Shown: positions 55,812-64,000 of the stretch, in pieces
Layout: every line of letters begins with the position of its first letter
Numbering within the stretch: the stretch's first letter is position 1
Source: Acidobacteriota bacterium
Lineage (GTDB): Bacteria > Acidobacteriota > Blastocatellia > RBC074
NCBI GenBank assembly: GCA_019639255.1
Contig: JAHBSF010000025.1
Span: 1 to 64,000 of the forward strand
DNA length: 64,000 bases
Reading direction: 5' to 3'
The notes under the pieces: generated by a model
What the model was told of the DNA's origin: nothing
Seen by the model: only the letters and a program-made list of their open reading frames with translations
The model's database searches: none
Program-made: the position numbers and the translations under genes

Positions 55812-57230
55812 GTGAGCGCGGCCAACCTGCCACACGAATGGAAATCAATACTGCGCGAGCGCGCCGCGTGGCTGCGCGCCTGGGTGCGCCGGCAGATGGC
55901 GCCGCAACCGGCGCGCGTCGATCCGCGCCGGCTTGCCCGCATATTTCTCAAACTCGGCGCAACTGGCTTCGGCGGCGGCATCGCCGTCATCGCGCAGATC
56001 CGCCGGCTCGTAGTCCGCGAACATCGATGGCTTAATGAACACGAATTCCTCGACGCCGTATCCCTCGCGCAAAGCCTTCCCGGCGCCAACGCCGTCAACG
56101 CAATCACCTACATAGGACTCAAACTCGCCGGATTGCGCGGCGCGCTGATTTCGGCCAGCGCCTTCATCTTCCCGTCCTTCCTGATGATGATCGGCCTGAC
56201 CATCGCGCACGATCATCTTTCCGTATTCCCCGACGCACAGCGCGTCTTCCAGGGCTTTAACGCAGCCGTCGTAGGACTGATCGCGGCAACCACGGTGCGC
56301 CTCGGCAAAACCGCCGTCCAGCAGCAGTGGCACCTCGAACTCGGCGTAGCCGTGGGATTCCTGCTCATCTTCACGGATACGACCGTAGCCGAAGTCGTGC
56401 TGCTCGCCGGGCTCATTGGCGTTTTTATTCGTTCGTTCAAAACCCGCGCGCGCCACCGCGTACGCCAGCGCCTGCGCAAGAAACGCCAGACCGATGCAAA
56501 AAGAGTCCGCGCCGCAAGTACTACCGAAGAAAATAATCAGGAGAAGAATAATCAGGAGAAGAATGAAGAAGATGAAACGGGAACGGACATCGAGCCATCT
56601 ATCGCAACTCCGGGCGAGCGTCTGAGGTCGATTGCGGCGCCGCTGCTGCTGCTGCTGTTTGCCTGGCCGTTTCTGGAAAAACTCGTAATCATCTGGCAAC
56701 TGATGACGATATTCCTTCGCGTGGGCACCGTAACGTTCGGCGGCGGATTCGTGATGATCCCGCAGATTGAAACCGATGTCGTAGACGTGCACCGCTGGAT
56801 ATCGCATCAGGCGTTCGCCGACGGCATGGCTTTCGGCCAGATCACGCCCGGCCCCGTGTTGATCACCGCCACTTTCATCGGCTTCAAGGTCGCAGGCATC
56901 GCGGGTGCGGTAGCCGCGACGATAGCCGCATTTCTGCCCTCGTTCCTGATGACCACGATTGCGGGCACCTCGCTTGAGCGCTTTCGCGCCAATACGCAGG
57001 TGCAGGCGTTTCTCGCCGGCGTCGGTCCGGCCGTAGTCGGGATGCTCGCCGCCGCCGGCGTCAGCCTCGCAAAGTCGGGCTTGAGCACTCCGCTCAGCTA
57101 CGGCGTAGCAACGCTTGCATTCCTTCTGATGATGCGCGCGCGCCTCAATCCGGTAATCATCATATTCGGCTGCGGGCTGCTGCAATGGGCGATATCGCGC
57201 GGCCTGCTCAACTGGTTCGCCTGGCTTTGA
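55812..57230 (+). CDS. chrA: Chromate transporter ChrA, two-domain type
   Basis: 472 residues, GTG start at 55812 (weak ribosome site). Two homologous CHR halves: GATGFGGGIAVIAQIRR with SLAQSLPGANAVNAITYIGLK, and VGTVTFGGGFVMIPQIETDVV with FGQITPGPVLITATFIGFK. The halves are separated by an unusually long charged linker containing a 15-bp direct repeat that encodes NNQEK twice. Proton-driven chromate efflux is the known role of the family; sulphate or other oxyanions are alternatives. Confidence 0.92.
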   Translation: MSAANLPHEWKSILRERAAWLRAWVRRQMAPQPARVDPRRLARIFLKLGATGFGGGIAVIAQIRRLVVREHRWLNEHEFLDAVSLAQSLPGANAVNAITYIGLKLAGLRGALISASAFIFPSFLMMIGLTIAHDHLSVFPDAQRVFQGFNAAVVGLIAATTVRLGKTAVQQQWHLELGVAVGFLLIFTDTTVAEVVLLAGLIGVFIRSFKTRARHRVRQRLRKKRQTDAKRVRAASTTEENNQEKNNQEKNEEDETGTDIEPSIATPGERLRSIAAPLLLLLFAWPFLEKLVIIWQLMTIFLRVGTVTFGGGFVMIPQIETDVVDVHRWISHQAFADGMAFGQITPGPVLITATFIGFKVAGIAGAVAATIAAFLPSFLMTTIAGTSLERFRANTQVQAFLAGVGPAVVGMLAAAGVSLAKSGLSTPLSYGVATLAFLLMMRARLNPVIIIFGCGLLQWAISRGLLNWFAWL

Positions 57231-57279
57231 CAACCGGCTTTGACAAAAAGACCGTAACAAAAGGAATCCTCGAATTCGC

Positions 57280-57915
57280 ATGATCATCGAAACGTTTCCC
57301 GTAGGAATGCTGCAATGCAACTGCACGATCCTCGGCTCCGAACAGACGCGCGAGGCCGTCGTAATAGATCCGGGCGACGACATACCAGAAGTCCTCGCTC
57401 GCCTCAAACGTCTGCGTCTCACACCCAAATACATCATCGCCACCCACGGCCACATCGACCACGTGGGCGGCTTCAAGGAAATCAAGGACCTGACGGGCGC
57501 GCCCCTCTATCTGCACCGCAGCGACCTGTTTCTTTACGAAGCGCTCCCGATGCAGGCGCAACTGCTCGGCATCGCCGCTCCGGATCCATGCGCAATCGAT
57601 GCGCATCTCGATGAGGGCGACGAACTCGGCTTCGGCGAAATAACGCTGCGCGTTCATCACACGCCCGGCCATACGCCGGGAAGCATATGCTTCCACGAAC
57701 CGGGCCACGATGACGGGAGACTCTTTGCGGGCGATACGCTTTTTATGGGCAGCATAGGCCGCACCGATCTGTGGGGCGGCTCTTTCGAGGAAATCATGGA
57801 TTCGCTTCACCGCAAGGTAGTCACGCTGCCCGAAAACACCATCGTCGTTCCGGGCCACGGGCCTCTTACAACCATAGGACGCGAGAAGAGATTCAATCCG
57901 TTTCTTCGGCGATGA
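57280..57915 (+). CDS. MBL-fold metallo-hydrolase (glyoxalase II-like)
   Basis: 211 residues: MIIETFPVGMLQCNCTILG, the metal motif THGHIDHVGG, HTPGHTPGSICF, FAGDTLFMGSIGRTDLWGG and VVPGHGPLTTIG. This is the short GloB/YcbL-type group lacking the C-terminal helical domain of true glyoxalase II. Hydrolyses thioesters or related compounds. The stop overlaps the tlyA start by 4 nt. Confidence 0.9.
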   Translation: MIIETFPVGMLQCNCTILGSEQTREAVVIDPGDDIPEVLARLKRLRLTPKYIIATHGHIDHVGGFKEIKDLTGAPLYLHRSDLFLYEALPMQAQLLGIAAPDPCAIDAHLDEGDELGFGEITLRVHHTPGHTPGSICFHEPGHDDGRLFAGDTLFMGSIGRTDLWGGSFEEIMDSLHRKVVTLPENTIVVPGHGPLTTIGREKRFNPFLRR

Positions 57916-58652
57916 ATGGATTGAAAAAAGAGCGAGCGGACAAACTGCTGGTCGAACGCGGGATCGTGGAAACGCGCGCGCGCGCTGCTGCGCTGCTGCT
58001 TGCGGGACAGGTCTATTCCGGCAACAACCGCATCGACAAACCCGGTCAACTGCTTGCGCCCGACGCCCCGCTTTCAGTCAGGGAAACATTGCCCTACGTC
58101 AGCCGCGGCGGATTCAAACTCGCCGCTGCACTCGATTACTTTGCAATCAATCCCGAAGGTAAAACCTGCCTCGATATCGGCGCATCCACCGGCGGCTTCA
58201 CCGACTGCCTGTTGCAGCGCGGAGCGCGCCGCGTAGTCGCCCTGGATGTCGGGCGCGGACAGATGGACTGGAAGCTGCGTCAGGACGCGCGCGTAGATGT
58301 GAGGGAAAAGGTCAATGCTCGGTATCTGACCAGTGAGGATTTCGACTGCCGCTTCGATATCATTACGGCCGATGTCTCTTTCATCTCACTGACGAAAATC
58401 CTGCCGGTCATCCCTCCCCTTGCCGCAGACGCAGCCGTGCTGATTGTGCTCATAAAACCGCAATTCGAGGTCGGAAAGAACGAAGTGGGCAAGGGCGGCA
58501 TCGTGCGCGACGAAGCGGCGCAGTTGCGCGTAGTGGAAGAGATCAGGAAGTGCGCCGAAGGGTTGGGGATGAAGTCGCGCGGCGTAATCGATTCGCCCAT
58601 ACTCGGCGCCGACGGCAACCGCGAGTTTCTGGCCTGCTTTCTGGTGCTTTGA
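57912..58652 (+). CDS. tlyA: TlyA-family rRNA methyltransferase
   Basis: 246 residues. N-terminal S4 RNA-binding domain (KKERADKLLVERGIVETRARA), then an FtsJ-type SAM domain: YVSRGGFKLAAAL, CLDIGASTGGFTDCLLQRGA, ALDVGRGQMDWKLRQD, DVSFISLTKILP, and IKPQFEVGK. TlyA methylates ribose of 16S/23S rRNA in other bacteria and determines capreomycin sensitivity. ATG overlaps the preceding gene. The last 34 bp before the final codons are duplicated at 59519-59552. Confidence 0.92.
   Translation: MNGLKKERADKLLVERGIVETRARAAALLLAGQVYSGNNRIDKPGQLLAPDAPLSVRETLPYVSRGGFKLAAALDYFAINPEGKTCLDIGASTGGFTDCLLQRGARRVVALDVGRGQMDWKLRQDARVDVREKVNARYLTSEDFDCRFDIITADVSFISLTKILPVIPPLAADAAVLIVLIKPQFEVGKNEVGKGGIVRDEAAQLRVVEEIRKCAEGLGMKSRGVIDSPILGADGNREFLACFLVL
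58607..58640. repeat. 34-bp direct repeat, left copy (tlyA 3' end)
   Basis: CGCCGACGGCAACCGCGAGT followed by TTCTGGCCTGCTTT. It matches 59519-59552 with one difference (T to C). The pair brackets the toxin-antitoxin module like the ends of a small integrated segment. Confidence 0.85.
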
Positions 58653-58688
58653 CAGGGAATCGGGCGGGTACTACCCGAGCACTCCCGT

Positions 58689-59186
58689 TCAAATCGGTGG
58701 AAGATTGAATCCGGCCAAACTGCGATTCAGTATCAGTGGGTCAATACGCACGCCCTCGGCGCACATTCCCTGATAAACCAGCCGCAAATCCGCAATCTCG
58801 CCTCTGCGATAACCGAGTTCGAGCAATCCAACTGTCCCAAGCACGGGTATGTTTTCAGATTTGGCCAATAATCTGGCCCTTCGTTCATCAATCAACGCCG
58901 TCTGCGCCTGTATTTCTTTTGCCAGAAGAATCGTCGATAGCTCTCCGGCGCCGAGAGAATATTGGCTCTGCCAGACAGCCAATTGAGCCGGATCCGCCAA
59001 GTACGCCACTTCAATCCAACCGGCAATCCGCGTCTCCTCAGATCCGGGAAATCCGGCGCCTCTGACGACGACTTCATCCCAGACCTGCCTGGTAATCCTG
59101 ATTCGGTTAAACAGGCGTTGCGGCAGACCAAAGAGATCGAGCCTGGCGAGTATTATCAACGGCGAGGCATTGGATACAACGATCAC
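58689..59186 (-). CDS. DUF3368 PIN-like toxin
   Basis: 165 residues: VVSNASPLIILARLDL at the start (Asp-poor PIN variant), RITRQVWDEVV, LGAGELSTILLAKE (conserved Glu), ALIDERRARLLAKS (Asp) and VLGTVGLLELGYRRG. This matches DUF3368, VapC-like ribonucleases that pair with UPF0175 antitoxins. Start overlaps the antitoxin stop by 4 nt, the classical arrangement. It ends 36 nt from the tlyA stop, convergent. Confidence 0.88.
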   Translation of the reverse strand: MIVVSNASPLIILARLDLFGLPQRLFNRIRITRQVWDEVVVRGAGFPGSEETRIAGWIEVAYLADPAQLAVWQSQYSLGAGELSTILLAKEIQAQTALIDERRARLLAKSENIPVLGTVGLLELGYRRGEIADLRLVYQGMCAEGVRIDPLILNRSLAGFNLPPI

Positions 59187-59470
59187 GACGGCAAATTCTC
59201 TATGAAGCGGCGGTCATCTTCGTGGTCGTCGAACGTGTAATTCAGAGGTACTTCACGCTCGGCGGCGAACTGCAAAAACTCCGGCTGCGATACACTGCAA
59301 AGCTCGGAGGCGCGGCCAAGCGAAACCGCACCCTCGCGATATAATTCCAGCGCCAGAAGTTTCGCCACCTCACGCGATGCCGTAGCCGCCGACAAATCGC
59401 CGGACTCATCCGGCAAAACACTTGCCGCCCGCAACAAGTCTTCGGGAAGATCGACCTGAACCGTAGACAT
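59183..59470 (-). CDS. UPF0175 antitoxin
   Basis: 95 residues: VQVDLPEDLL, EVAKLLALELYREGAVSLGRASELCSVSQPEFLQFAAEREVPLNYTFDD, which is the UPF0175 helix-turn-helix core and toxin-contact tail. ATG 59470 with AGGAG upstream. Should repress its own operon and block the DUF3368 toxin. Confidence 0.9.
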   Translation of the reverse strand: MSTVQVDLPEDLLRAASVLPDESGDLSAATASREVAKLLALELYREGAVSLGRASELCSVSQPEFLQFAAEREVPLNYTFDDHEDDRRFIENLPS

Positions 59471-59518
59471 TTCTCGCTCTCCTTTCCGGCGTAAGATTAC
59501 CATAGTTCCATCAACCGA

Positions 59519-59552
59519 CGCCGACGGCAACCGCGAGTTTCCGGCCTGCTTT
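59519..59552. repeat. 34-bp direct repeat, right copy
   Basis: Second copy of the tlyA 3'-end sequence, lying upstream of the antitoxin gene with no reading frame of its own. 33 of 34 bases match 58607-58640. Confidence 0.85.
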
Positions 59553-59619
59553 ACTGCAAGATCATAGATCCGCGGCTTGTCTTCCCTACGAGCGCCCCTT
59601 ATCCTTGACTCTCATTTTC

Positions 59620-59765
59620 TAAATCAAACCACAGCAGAATGGTACACACAACGGAGTCTGCAAGTGGGTACGCACGCGCCCTCGCGTGCGTTCGGCGGCG
59701 AGTGAAAGCACGCTTTGGCGCGTGCGTACCCAGTGATGTGTCCCAATGTTTCGTGGTCTGATCTA
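59620..59765. repeat. F3-family palindrome, copy 3
   Basis: Arms TAAATCAAACCACAGCAGAATGG... and ...CCAATGTTTCGTGGTCTGAT with core GGGTACGCACGCGCC...GGCGCGTGCGTACCC. It marks the boundary between GC-rich host sequence and the more AT-rich segment that follows. Confidence 0.88.
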
Positions 59766-59768
59766 GGA

Positions 59769-60317
59769 TTTCAATTATCACATGGGTCACACAGATTAGT
59801 GAATAACAAAGAGCTAGCACAACCAACGGACCCAATGATACTACCTGGAGCTACAATCACACTTAAATCCCTCAGTCCTAGGGAACATGAGGGATTACAA
59901 TCTTTAATATCCAAGGGCAAGCTTCCAGAATCTGCGACAAGTAAAGTACTCCTGATGCCCCAAGTCTTGAACTTTGGTGATGGCACCGGGTTTATTGGCA
60001 GCGCCCCATTCAATAGTGAAAGAGCCTCAGCTATACGTAAGAATCAAACATTTAAGCCCAGAATTCCATCGGCTCAAATGATCAAATTCACAGATGGGCT
60101 AAGTGTAACCTGTGATGGTTGGCACAAAGAGGAATTCCAGCCTTGCCATGATGCTGACCCAGAATTTTGTAAGCCGGAGCGCCCTTTAGAAGGGGGCCCC
60201 TATAATATGACTTATTGCATTCTTTATTGGCCATGCTGGAGCCCGCAAAGTCAAGACCAGATTTATTGCAATAAAGTAGCAATATATAATTGCAATGATC
60301 CATCTCCGTGTTTTTAA
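59769..60317 (+). pseudogene. 5'-truncated gene for a Cys-rich protein
   Basis: Open frame without a credible start: the first unique residues follow directly on the F3 palindrome, and candidate starts (a GTG within RLVNNKE, ATG 59835) lack ribosome sites. Recognisable blocks are MILPGATITLKSLSP, VLLMPQVLNFGDGTGFIG and a tail with eight cysteines (CDGWHKEEFQPC, CHDADPEFC-type, YCILYWPCW, IYCNKVAIYNC, CF). It resembles the C-terminal part of an acidobacterial secreted family known to me only as hypothetical. Composition is more AT-rich than the rest of the window. N-terminus was probably lost. Confidence 0.5.
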
Positions 60318-60343
60318 TAGAAATAGCAACACATCTATGGGGT

Positions 60344-60398
60344 GGCCCTGTTTTGATGGAACTCTTAAGCAACACTGATTGTCCATCAAAACAGGGCC
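60344..60398. repeat. Perfect 17-bp inverted repeat, IS-end-like
   Basis: GGCCCTGTTTTGATGGA (60344-60360) and its exact complement TCCATCAAAACAGGGCC (60382-60398) with a 21-nt spacer. Could be two abutting insertion-sequence ends, a tiny MITE, or an RNA hairpin; no U-run follows. Confidence 0.7.
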
Positions 60399-60429
60399 GT
60401 CTCAGCCCTCGTCACTGCGGTATTGGGCC

Positions 60430-60627
60430 ATGGGGCAAATGGGTATTGTCGGATATTTAGACACAGCAGGCATTTTTGATGATTTGGCTGTCGCCTCTAT
60501 CCGAGATTTGCTGTCTGTGCCGATGGCAGGTTCCACATCAGGCCGGCGACATGATCGCAAGGCAATCAATCGTCACTTTTCGGTAATTACTGTGAAACTT
60601 TTGTTGGGTTATCACGTTGAAAAGTAG
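60430..60627 (+). CDS. Short unrecognised reading frame
   Basis: 65 residues from an ATG with GGGCC upstream (MGQMGIVGYLDTAG...). It contains IFDDLAVASIRDLL and a basic middle (SGRRHDRKAIN). I recognise no family. It lies between a perfect inverted repeat and an IS630 element and may be a leftover of an older insertion. Coding status is doubtful. Confidence 0.25.
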   Translation: MGQMGIVGYLDTAGIFDDLAVASIRDLLSVPMAGSTSGRRHDRKAINRHFSVITVKLLLGYHVEK

Positions 60628-60683
60628 GCGTGCACATAAACCTGATAGATTATGATACTACTCTTTCAGGTATAGAAGAGCTA

Positions 60684-61895
60684 AATCAGTCCTTATGAGA
60701 TTGGCACAGGCAAGTACGATCTGATAAATCGGTAAGTGCAAGCAAACCGACAATCAGAGGAAAACAGCCTGTGCCAGGAGAGACAATACTTGAGATCCCG
60801 CCAGCGGAACAAGAACAGATGCTGGGGCAACTGCGGCGAGCCCGATATGGACACTTGTTGGGGCTGCACATTCTGATGCTGTGCGCGGCGGGATGGTCGC
60901 CGACAGCGATCGCCGGAGCGTTGTTATGCTCGCGGACGAGCGTCTATCGAACTGTCTCGGCATATCGGCGGGGCGAACTCAACCTGGGACTTGATGAGGA
61001 GGCGACCACCGCCCCGTCGCGAGTGGTGAAGGCGAGCCTGAAGCGTTCGTTGCTGGCCTTGCTCAAGCGAACGCCGGAAGCGTTGGGGGGTGTCGGGTGC
61101 TCTGGAGTTGCGCCTGCCTGGCCGCCGAGTTGAAGGCACGACGCAGCGTCTCGGTCTCGCAAGACACAGTTCGGCGCTGGCTGCGAGAGGCGGGTATGTC
61201 TGGAAACGAGCCCGGCACGCTCCGCGTGATGATGATTCGGAGCGGGCAGCGAAACTGGCGCGGATTCGCCATTTTTGTGAGACTTTGCCGCAAAATGCAG
61301 CACTTTTCTTCGCCGATGAACTCGATATTCACTTGTTTCCCAAACTCGGCTGCGAGTGGATGTTGAAGGGAACGCAGACCGAAGTGATGACGCCGGGGAC
61401 CAATCAAAAGAATTACCTCGCCGGGGCGCTCAACTATCTGACGGGCCAGTTGATCTCGGTCATCGGCGAGCGAAAGGACCGATGGCTGTTCATTGATTTG
61501 TTGCGTCTCATCGAGCGGACGTGCCCGGCGACGAAGTTCACCGGGATTTATGTCGTCGTGGACAACTACGACATTCACAAAGCCAAGGCTGTCGTCCTGT
61601 GGCTGGTTCAACACCCGCGTTTCGAGGTGGTCTGGTTGCCTTCTTACTGCCCGCGCGCCAACCAGATCGAGCGCGCCTTTGTCGCCGTTCATGACAAGTG
61701 TACCCGCAACCACAAGCGCACATCTCTGCCCGATCTGATTGCCGACGTGCGTCGCCATCTGCGTTGGAACGGGCCTTGGCGTTACCGATTGTCGGACTTG
61801 TACTATGCCCCGAAGGTCGAGGCGGCACTGGCCGAGATCAGGACCTCTCAGGAACTGAAAGCCGCATGAGTGTGCCAATCTCATAAGGATGGATT
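60684..61895 (+). mobile_element. IS630-family insertion sequence
   Basis: 1,212 bp bounded by TA on each side (60682-60683, 61896-61897), the IS630 target duplication. Inverted ends AATCAGTCCTTATGAGATTG... and ...CAATCTCATAAGGATGGATT match over 24 of 26 bases. One transposase gene inside with two frameshifts. No second copy in the window. Confidence 0.92.
60771..61869 (+). pseudogene. IS630-family transposase with two frameshifts
   Basis: Frame 1 (60771 to about 61085) encodes the helix-turn-helix half (LHILMLCAAGWSPTAIAGALLCS). After the run TTGGGGGG the homology continues in a second frame (LWSCACLAAELKARRSVSVSQDTVRRWLREAG, split here as LWSCACLAAEL and SQDTVRRWLREAG), then near 61190 (GAGGCGGGTATG) in a third (GYVWKRARHAPR). 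The third part carries the DDE catalytic core: FADELDIHL, VVVDNYDIHK and RANQIERAF. Each break fits loss of one base. Either decayed or, less likely, two sequencing errors at G-runs. Confidence 0.85.
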
Positions 61896-61944
61896 TAGTG
61901 TCAGCGCACTACAGACCGGGGAAACCCCATACATCGGAGGCGCA

Positions 61945-63948
61945 ATGAAAGATCTGGGTGTTGTCAGAATCAGAGTGATACATTGGATGTCGATGGTGAC
62001 TGTTGTTTTTTTTTACACTATTAGTCCTACATCAAGCCATGTTGAGCTTCCGCTGCCCAGTCTGCACAGACAAACGCCTTCTCGCCTCGCAACGCATGTC
62101 CAGAGCAGTTCACCTGCTCAGGAGAATACCGAACAAAGGGAGGCCAGGCTCCGGCAACTTAGTATAGATCTGCTCCGAGACGCAGGTGAAGAAGCAGCAA
62201 AACTGAATGATCGCAGGAGTGCTGCTCTAATTCAAATCAATGCTGGTAAAGCCCTCTGCTCTGTTGATTTGGAGAGGGCGCGAAAGTTCTTTAACTCGGG
62301 TTTTGAGGCCGCCCTCGAATACTACCGGGATGGCAAGAATCAGTTGACGGACCCAATTGAAGTCTTAACTGCTGGGTCGCGTGCCGACTTGTGTGAAGAG
62401 ATTATTCAGGTCGTCAGCCACTGCGATGCAGTATTCGGGCGTGAATTTACGAAAGCTTTCAGTGATGAGAAACGACGGCAGCAATCTCCCTCCGCTCCCA
62501 CCAAGAGGCAAGTCTTTCGTTTGTGGGGAGGAAGCAGCAACGACATCCTCTTGGAAAACGATCTTGACTCAGCAGCAACTTTGCTGCGCACCAATCAAGA
62601 AGTCGCAATTACCGAAGCCAGGAAAGTTTATTCGAAAGGAATTACAAGGGGCGCTCTGATATTTATCTGGCATTTGGCGGTGCAGGACCGTGCGGCAGCC
62701 GATGAGCTATATCTATGGCTGCTGGCGCGTATACGAATGGAAGAAGTTCCCGACGCAGGCGAATTACAGATCCTTGCGCCTTACCCATTTGGCCAGCCCT
62801 TTATCTGGGTTACTAATGGGATAGGTGGCCAGGGCGCAATCTCTCCCCCAGCCCTCGTGGCCAGGGCGCGCAACCCAAGAAGTGAAGATCTACTGACCGA
62901 TTGGTACATCGAAACCACGTTCTTTGCTCTCTCGCGAATTGCCGCAGCCGATCTCTCTGGCTACCAGGATCCAGCTTCCGGAATTGGCGCAGCGAGTTAC
63001 CTCGCTGAATGGCTGAAGCCACGAGTGGCACGAGTCCGTCCGGACCTGATTCCCGCTTGGCAATATATCATTGAACAGCTTTCTCCCCGCCTGTCATCTC
63101 AACAACGCAGTACACTGTTTGCTATGTCTGCGTCAGAAGAGAAAGCACGTAAAGAAGCAGGGCATATGTTCACCCCCCAACCGAAGAATGCAACGGATAG
63201 AATTCAGGACTTGCTTCGTAAAGCGGAGAATAGCCAACAACCTGCCGAACGTGATCGTTACTACCAAGAGGCAGCGCTTGAGGCAGATCACTTGGATGAT
63301 CTGTCATGGGCGCTTCAGATCATGGACAAGATATCCGATGGCGAATGGCGCCAGCACGTCGGAGACTGGATATACTTTAACGCTTCAAATCGCGCCATTG
63401 CCAGAGGCGAGATGGAAGTAGCACGCAGTTACGCTTTAAAGGTGAAGGCCCCTGATCAATGTGCGTATCTGTTCTGTGCGATCGCGCGGTTTGCACTGAA
63501 AGGAAAAGATAAAACACAAGCTGCCGATATTCTCGCCGAAGCGGAACGACAGGTTGACAAGGCTGACGACTCGTCGGCGAAAGTTCGTGGATTCGTGAGT
63601 ATTGCGAATCTGCTGGCAAGCTTTGATTACACCCGGACCTTAGAAATGCTATCTTACGCAGTGCGTACTGCCAATCGATTGCCGGATTATACTCTTGAAC
63701 CAGGTAAGATGGTGCGAACATCGAAGAAAGCGCAGGGACGGACGCCTGCTTTAACTCGGAACAGCGGAAACTTTGATTTGGGAACTGTGATGGCAACTAT
63801 GGCGACTGTTGATTTCGAGGGGGCGCTGGCGCTGGCGCAGTCACTCGAAAGCAAGTCATTCAAACTAACTGCTATTATCGCTTTAGCTTCCTCTGTTCTT
63901 AATAAACCAAAACAACCTGAGAAATCTTCTCTGAAACAGTCTACATGA
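61945..63948 (+). CDS. Large secreted or membrane-anchored helical-repeat protein, unknown function
   Basis: 667 residues; GGAGG lies 5 nt before ATG 61945. One N-terminal hydrophobic helix (MSMVTVVFFYTIS) then mostly alpha-helical sequence with TPR-like pairs (DRRSAALIQINAGKALCSVDLERARKFFNSGFEAALEY; YYQEAALEADHLDDLSWALQIMDKI; AAKxx-type segments ADILAEAERQVDKADD). No catalytic motif seen. The IS630 element sits 50 bp upstream and has probably replaced its promoter. Composition is less GC-rich than the core genes. Confidence 0.7.
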   Translation: MKDLGVVRIRVIHWMSMVTVVFFYTISPTSSHVELPLPSLHRQTPSRLATHVQSSSPAQENTEQREARLRQLSIDLLRDAGEEAAKLNDRRSAALIQINAGKALCSVDLERARKFFNSGFEAALEYYRDGKNQLTDPIEVLTAGSRADLCEEIIQVVSHCDAVFGREFTKAFSDEKRRQQSPSAPTKRQVFRLWGGSSNDILLENDLDSAATLLRTNQEVAITEARKVYSKGITRGALIFIWHLAVQDRAAADELYLWLLARIRMEEVPDAGELQILAPYPFGQPFIWVTNGIGGQGAISPPALVARARNPRSEDLLTDWYIETTFFALSRIAAADLSGYQDPASGIGAASYLAEWLKPRVARVRPDLIPAWQYIIEQLSPRLSSQQRSTLFAMSASEEKARKEAGHMFTPQPKNATDRIQDLLRKAENSQQPAERDRYYQEAALEADHLDDLSWALQIMDKISDGEWRQHVGDWIYFNASNRAIARGEMEVARSYALKVKAPDQCAYLFCAIARFALKGKDKTQAADILAEAERQVDKADDSSAKVRGFVSIANLLASFDYTRTLEMLSYAVRTANRLPDYTLEPGKMVRTSKKAQGRTPALTRNSGNFDLGTVMATMATVDFEGALALAQSLESKSFKLTAIIALASSVLNKPKQPEKSSLKQST

Positions 63949-64000
63949 GAAGGGAGCAGATAGAGATGGTGGTCTCGACTTTGTCTATTATTGGTGGCTC

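Noticed and set aside
56520-56560. Frameshift or sequence error in the chrA linker
   Set aside because: The 15-bp direct repeat is in frame and both CHR halves read through without a break.

Overview
The window looks like chromosomal DNA from a GC-rich bacterium, most likely an acidobacterium, perhaps of the Blastocatellia. This is inferred from gene content: an ADOP-type MacB/FtsX permease, a CadC-like winged-helix/TolB-propeller protein, an S9 peptidase with a glycine-rich insert, many secreted proteins of unknown role, and very dense intergenic palindromes. I saw no rRNA, tRNA or CRISPR array.

Layout. 0.3-7.4 kb (mostly minus): ADOP permease with a decayed PadR regulator, queC, a second QueC-like PP-loop protein, a methyltransferase and lpdA. 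7.7-16 kb: a secreted PKD metalloprotease, the glucosylglycerate pair gpgS/gpgP, a DinB-family protein, a glutaryl-CoA-type dehydrogenase and a quinone oxidoreductase. 16-26 kb: CadC-like sensor, gamma-glutamyltransferase, glycerate kinase, an unknown secreted protein and two tandem GT-C glycosyltransferases. 26-30.5 kb (minus): the conserved ffh-rpsP-khpA-rimM-trmD-rplS operon, interrupted by a repeat island. 30.6-39.3 kb: isochorismatase-like hydrolase, a secreted two-domain protein, a ricin-lectin protein, S1/P1 nuclease, PhoD phosphatase, Uma2 nuclease, a solitary Cas4-like nuclease and a secreted protein. 39.5-46.6 kb (plus): purF, purM and purN interleaved with an MBL/DUF3006 pair and an S9 peptidase. 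47-58.7 kb: YjbQ, HpnA-like epimerase, a 1,859-residue TIG-repeat surface protein, npdG, chrA, an MBL hydrolase and tlyA. 58.7-64 kb: an accessory tail with a toxin-antitoxin pair flanked by a 34-bp duplication of the tlyA 3' end, a truncated Cys-rich gene, a frameshifted IS630 copy and a large unknown secreted protein.

The most striking feature is the intergenic repeat landscape. About 16 copies of a ~100-bp near-perfect palindrome (called P here) usually start within a few bases of a stop codon, sometimes between two convergent stops, and in one case provide the last codons of a gene. Some P copies carry outer arms shared with a second palindrome family (F3) that has a different core. A third, 238-bp family (M) has TA-bounded inverted ends, and one copy sits inside a fourth palindrome built from CTGAGTG-type repeats. 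Together they suggest a modular set of non-autonomous elements, or RNA 3'-end hairpins, colonising gene ends.
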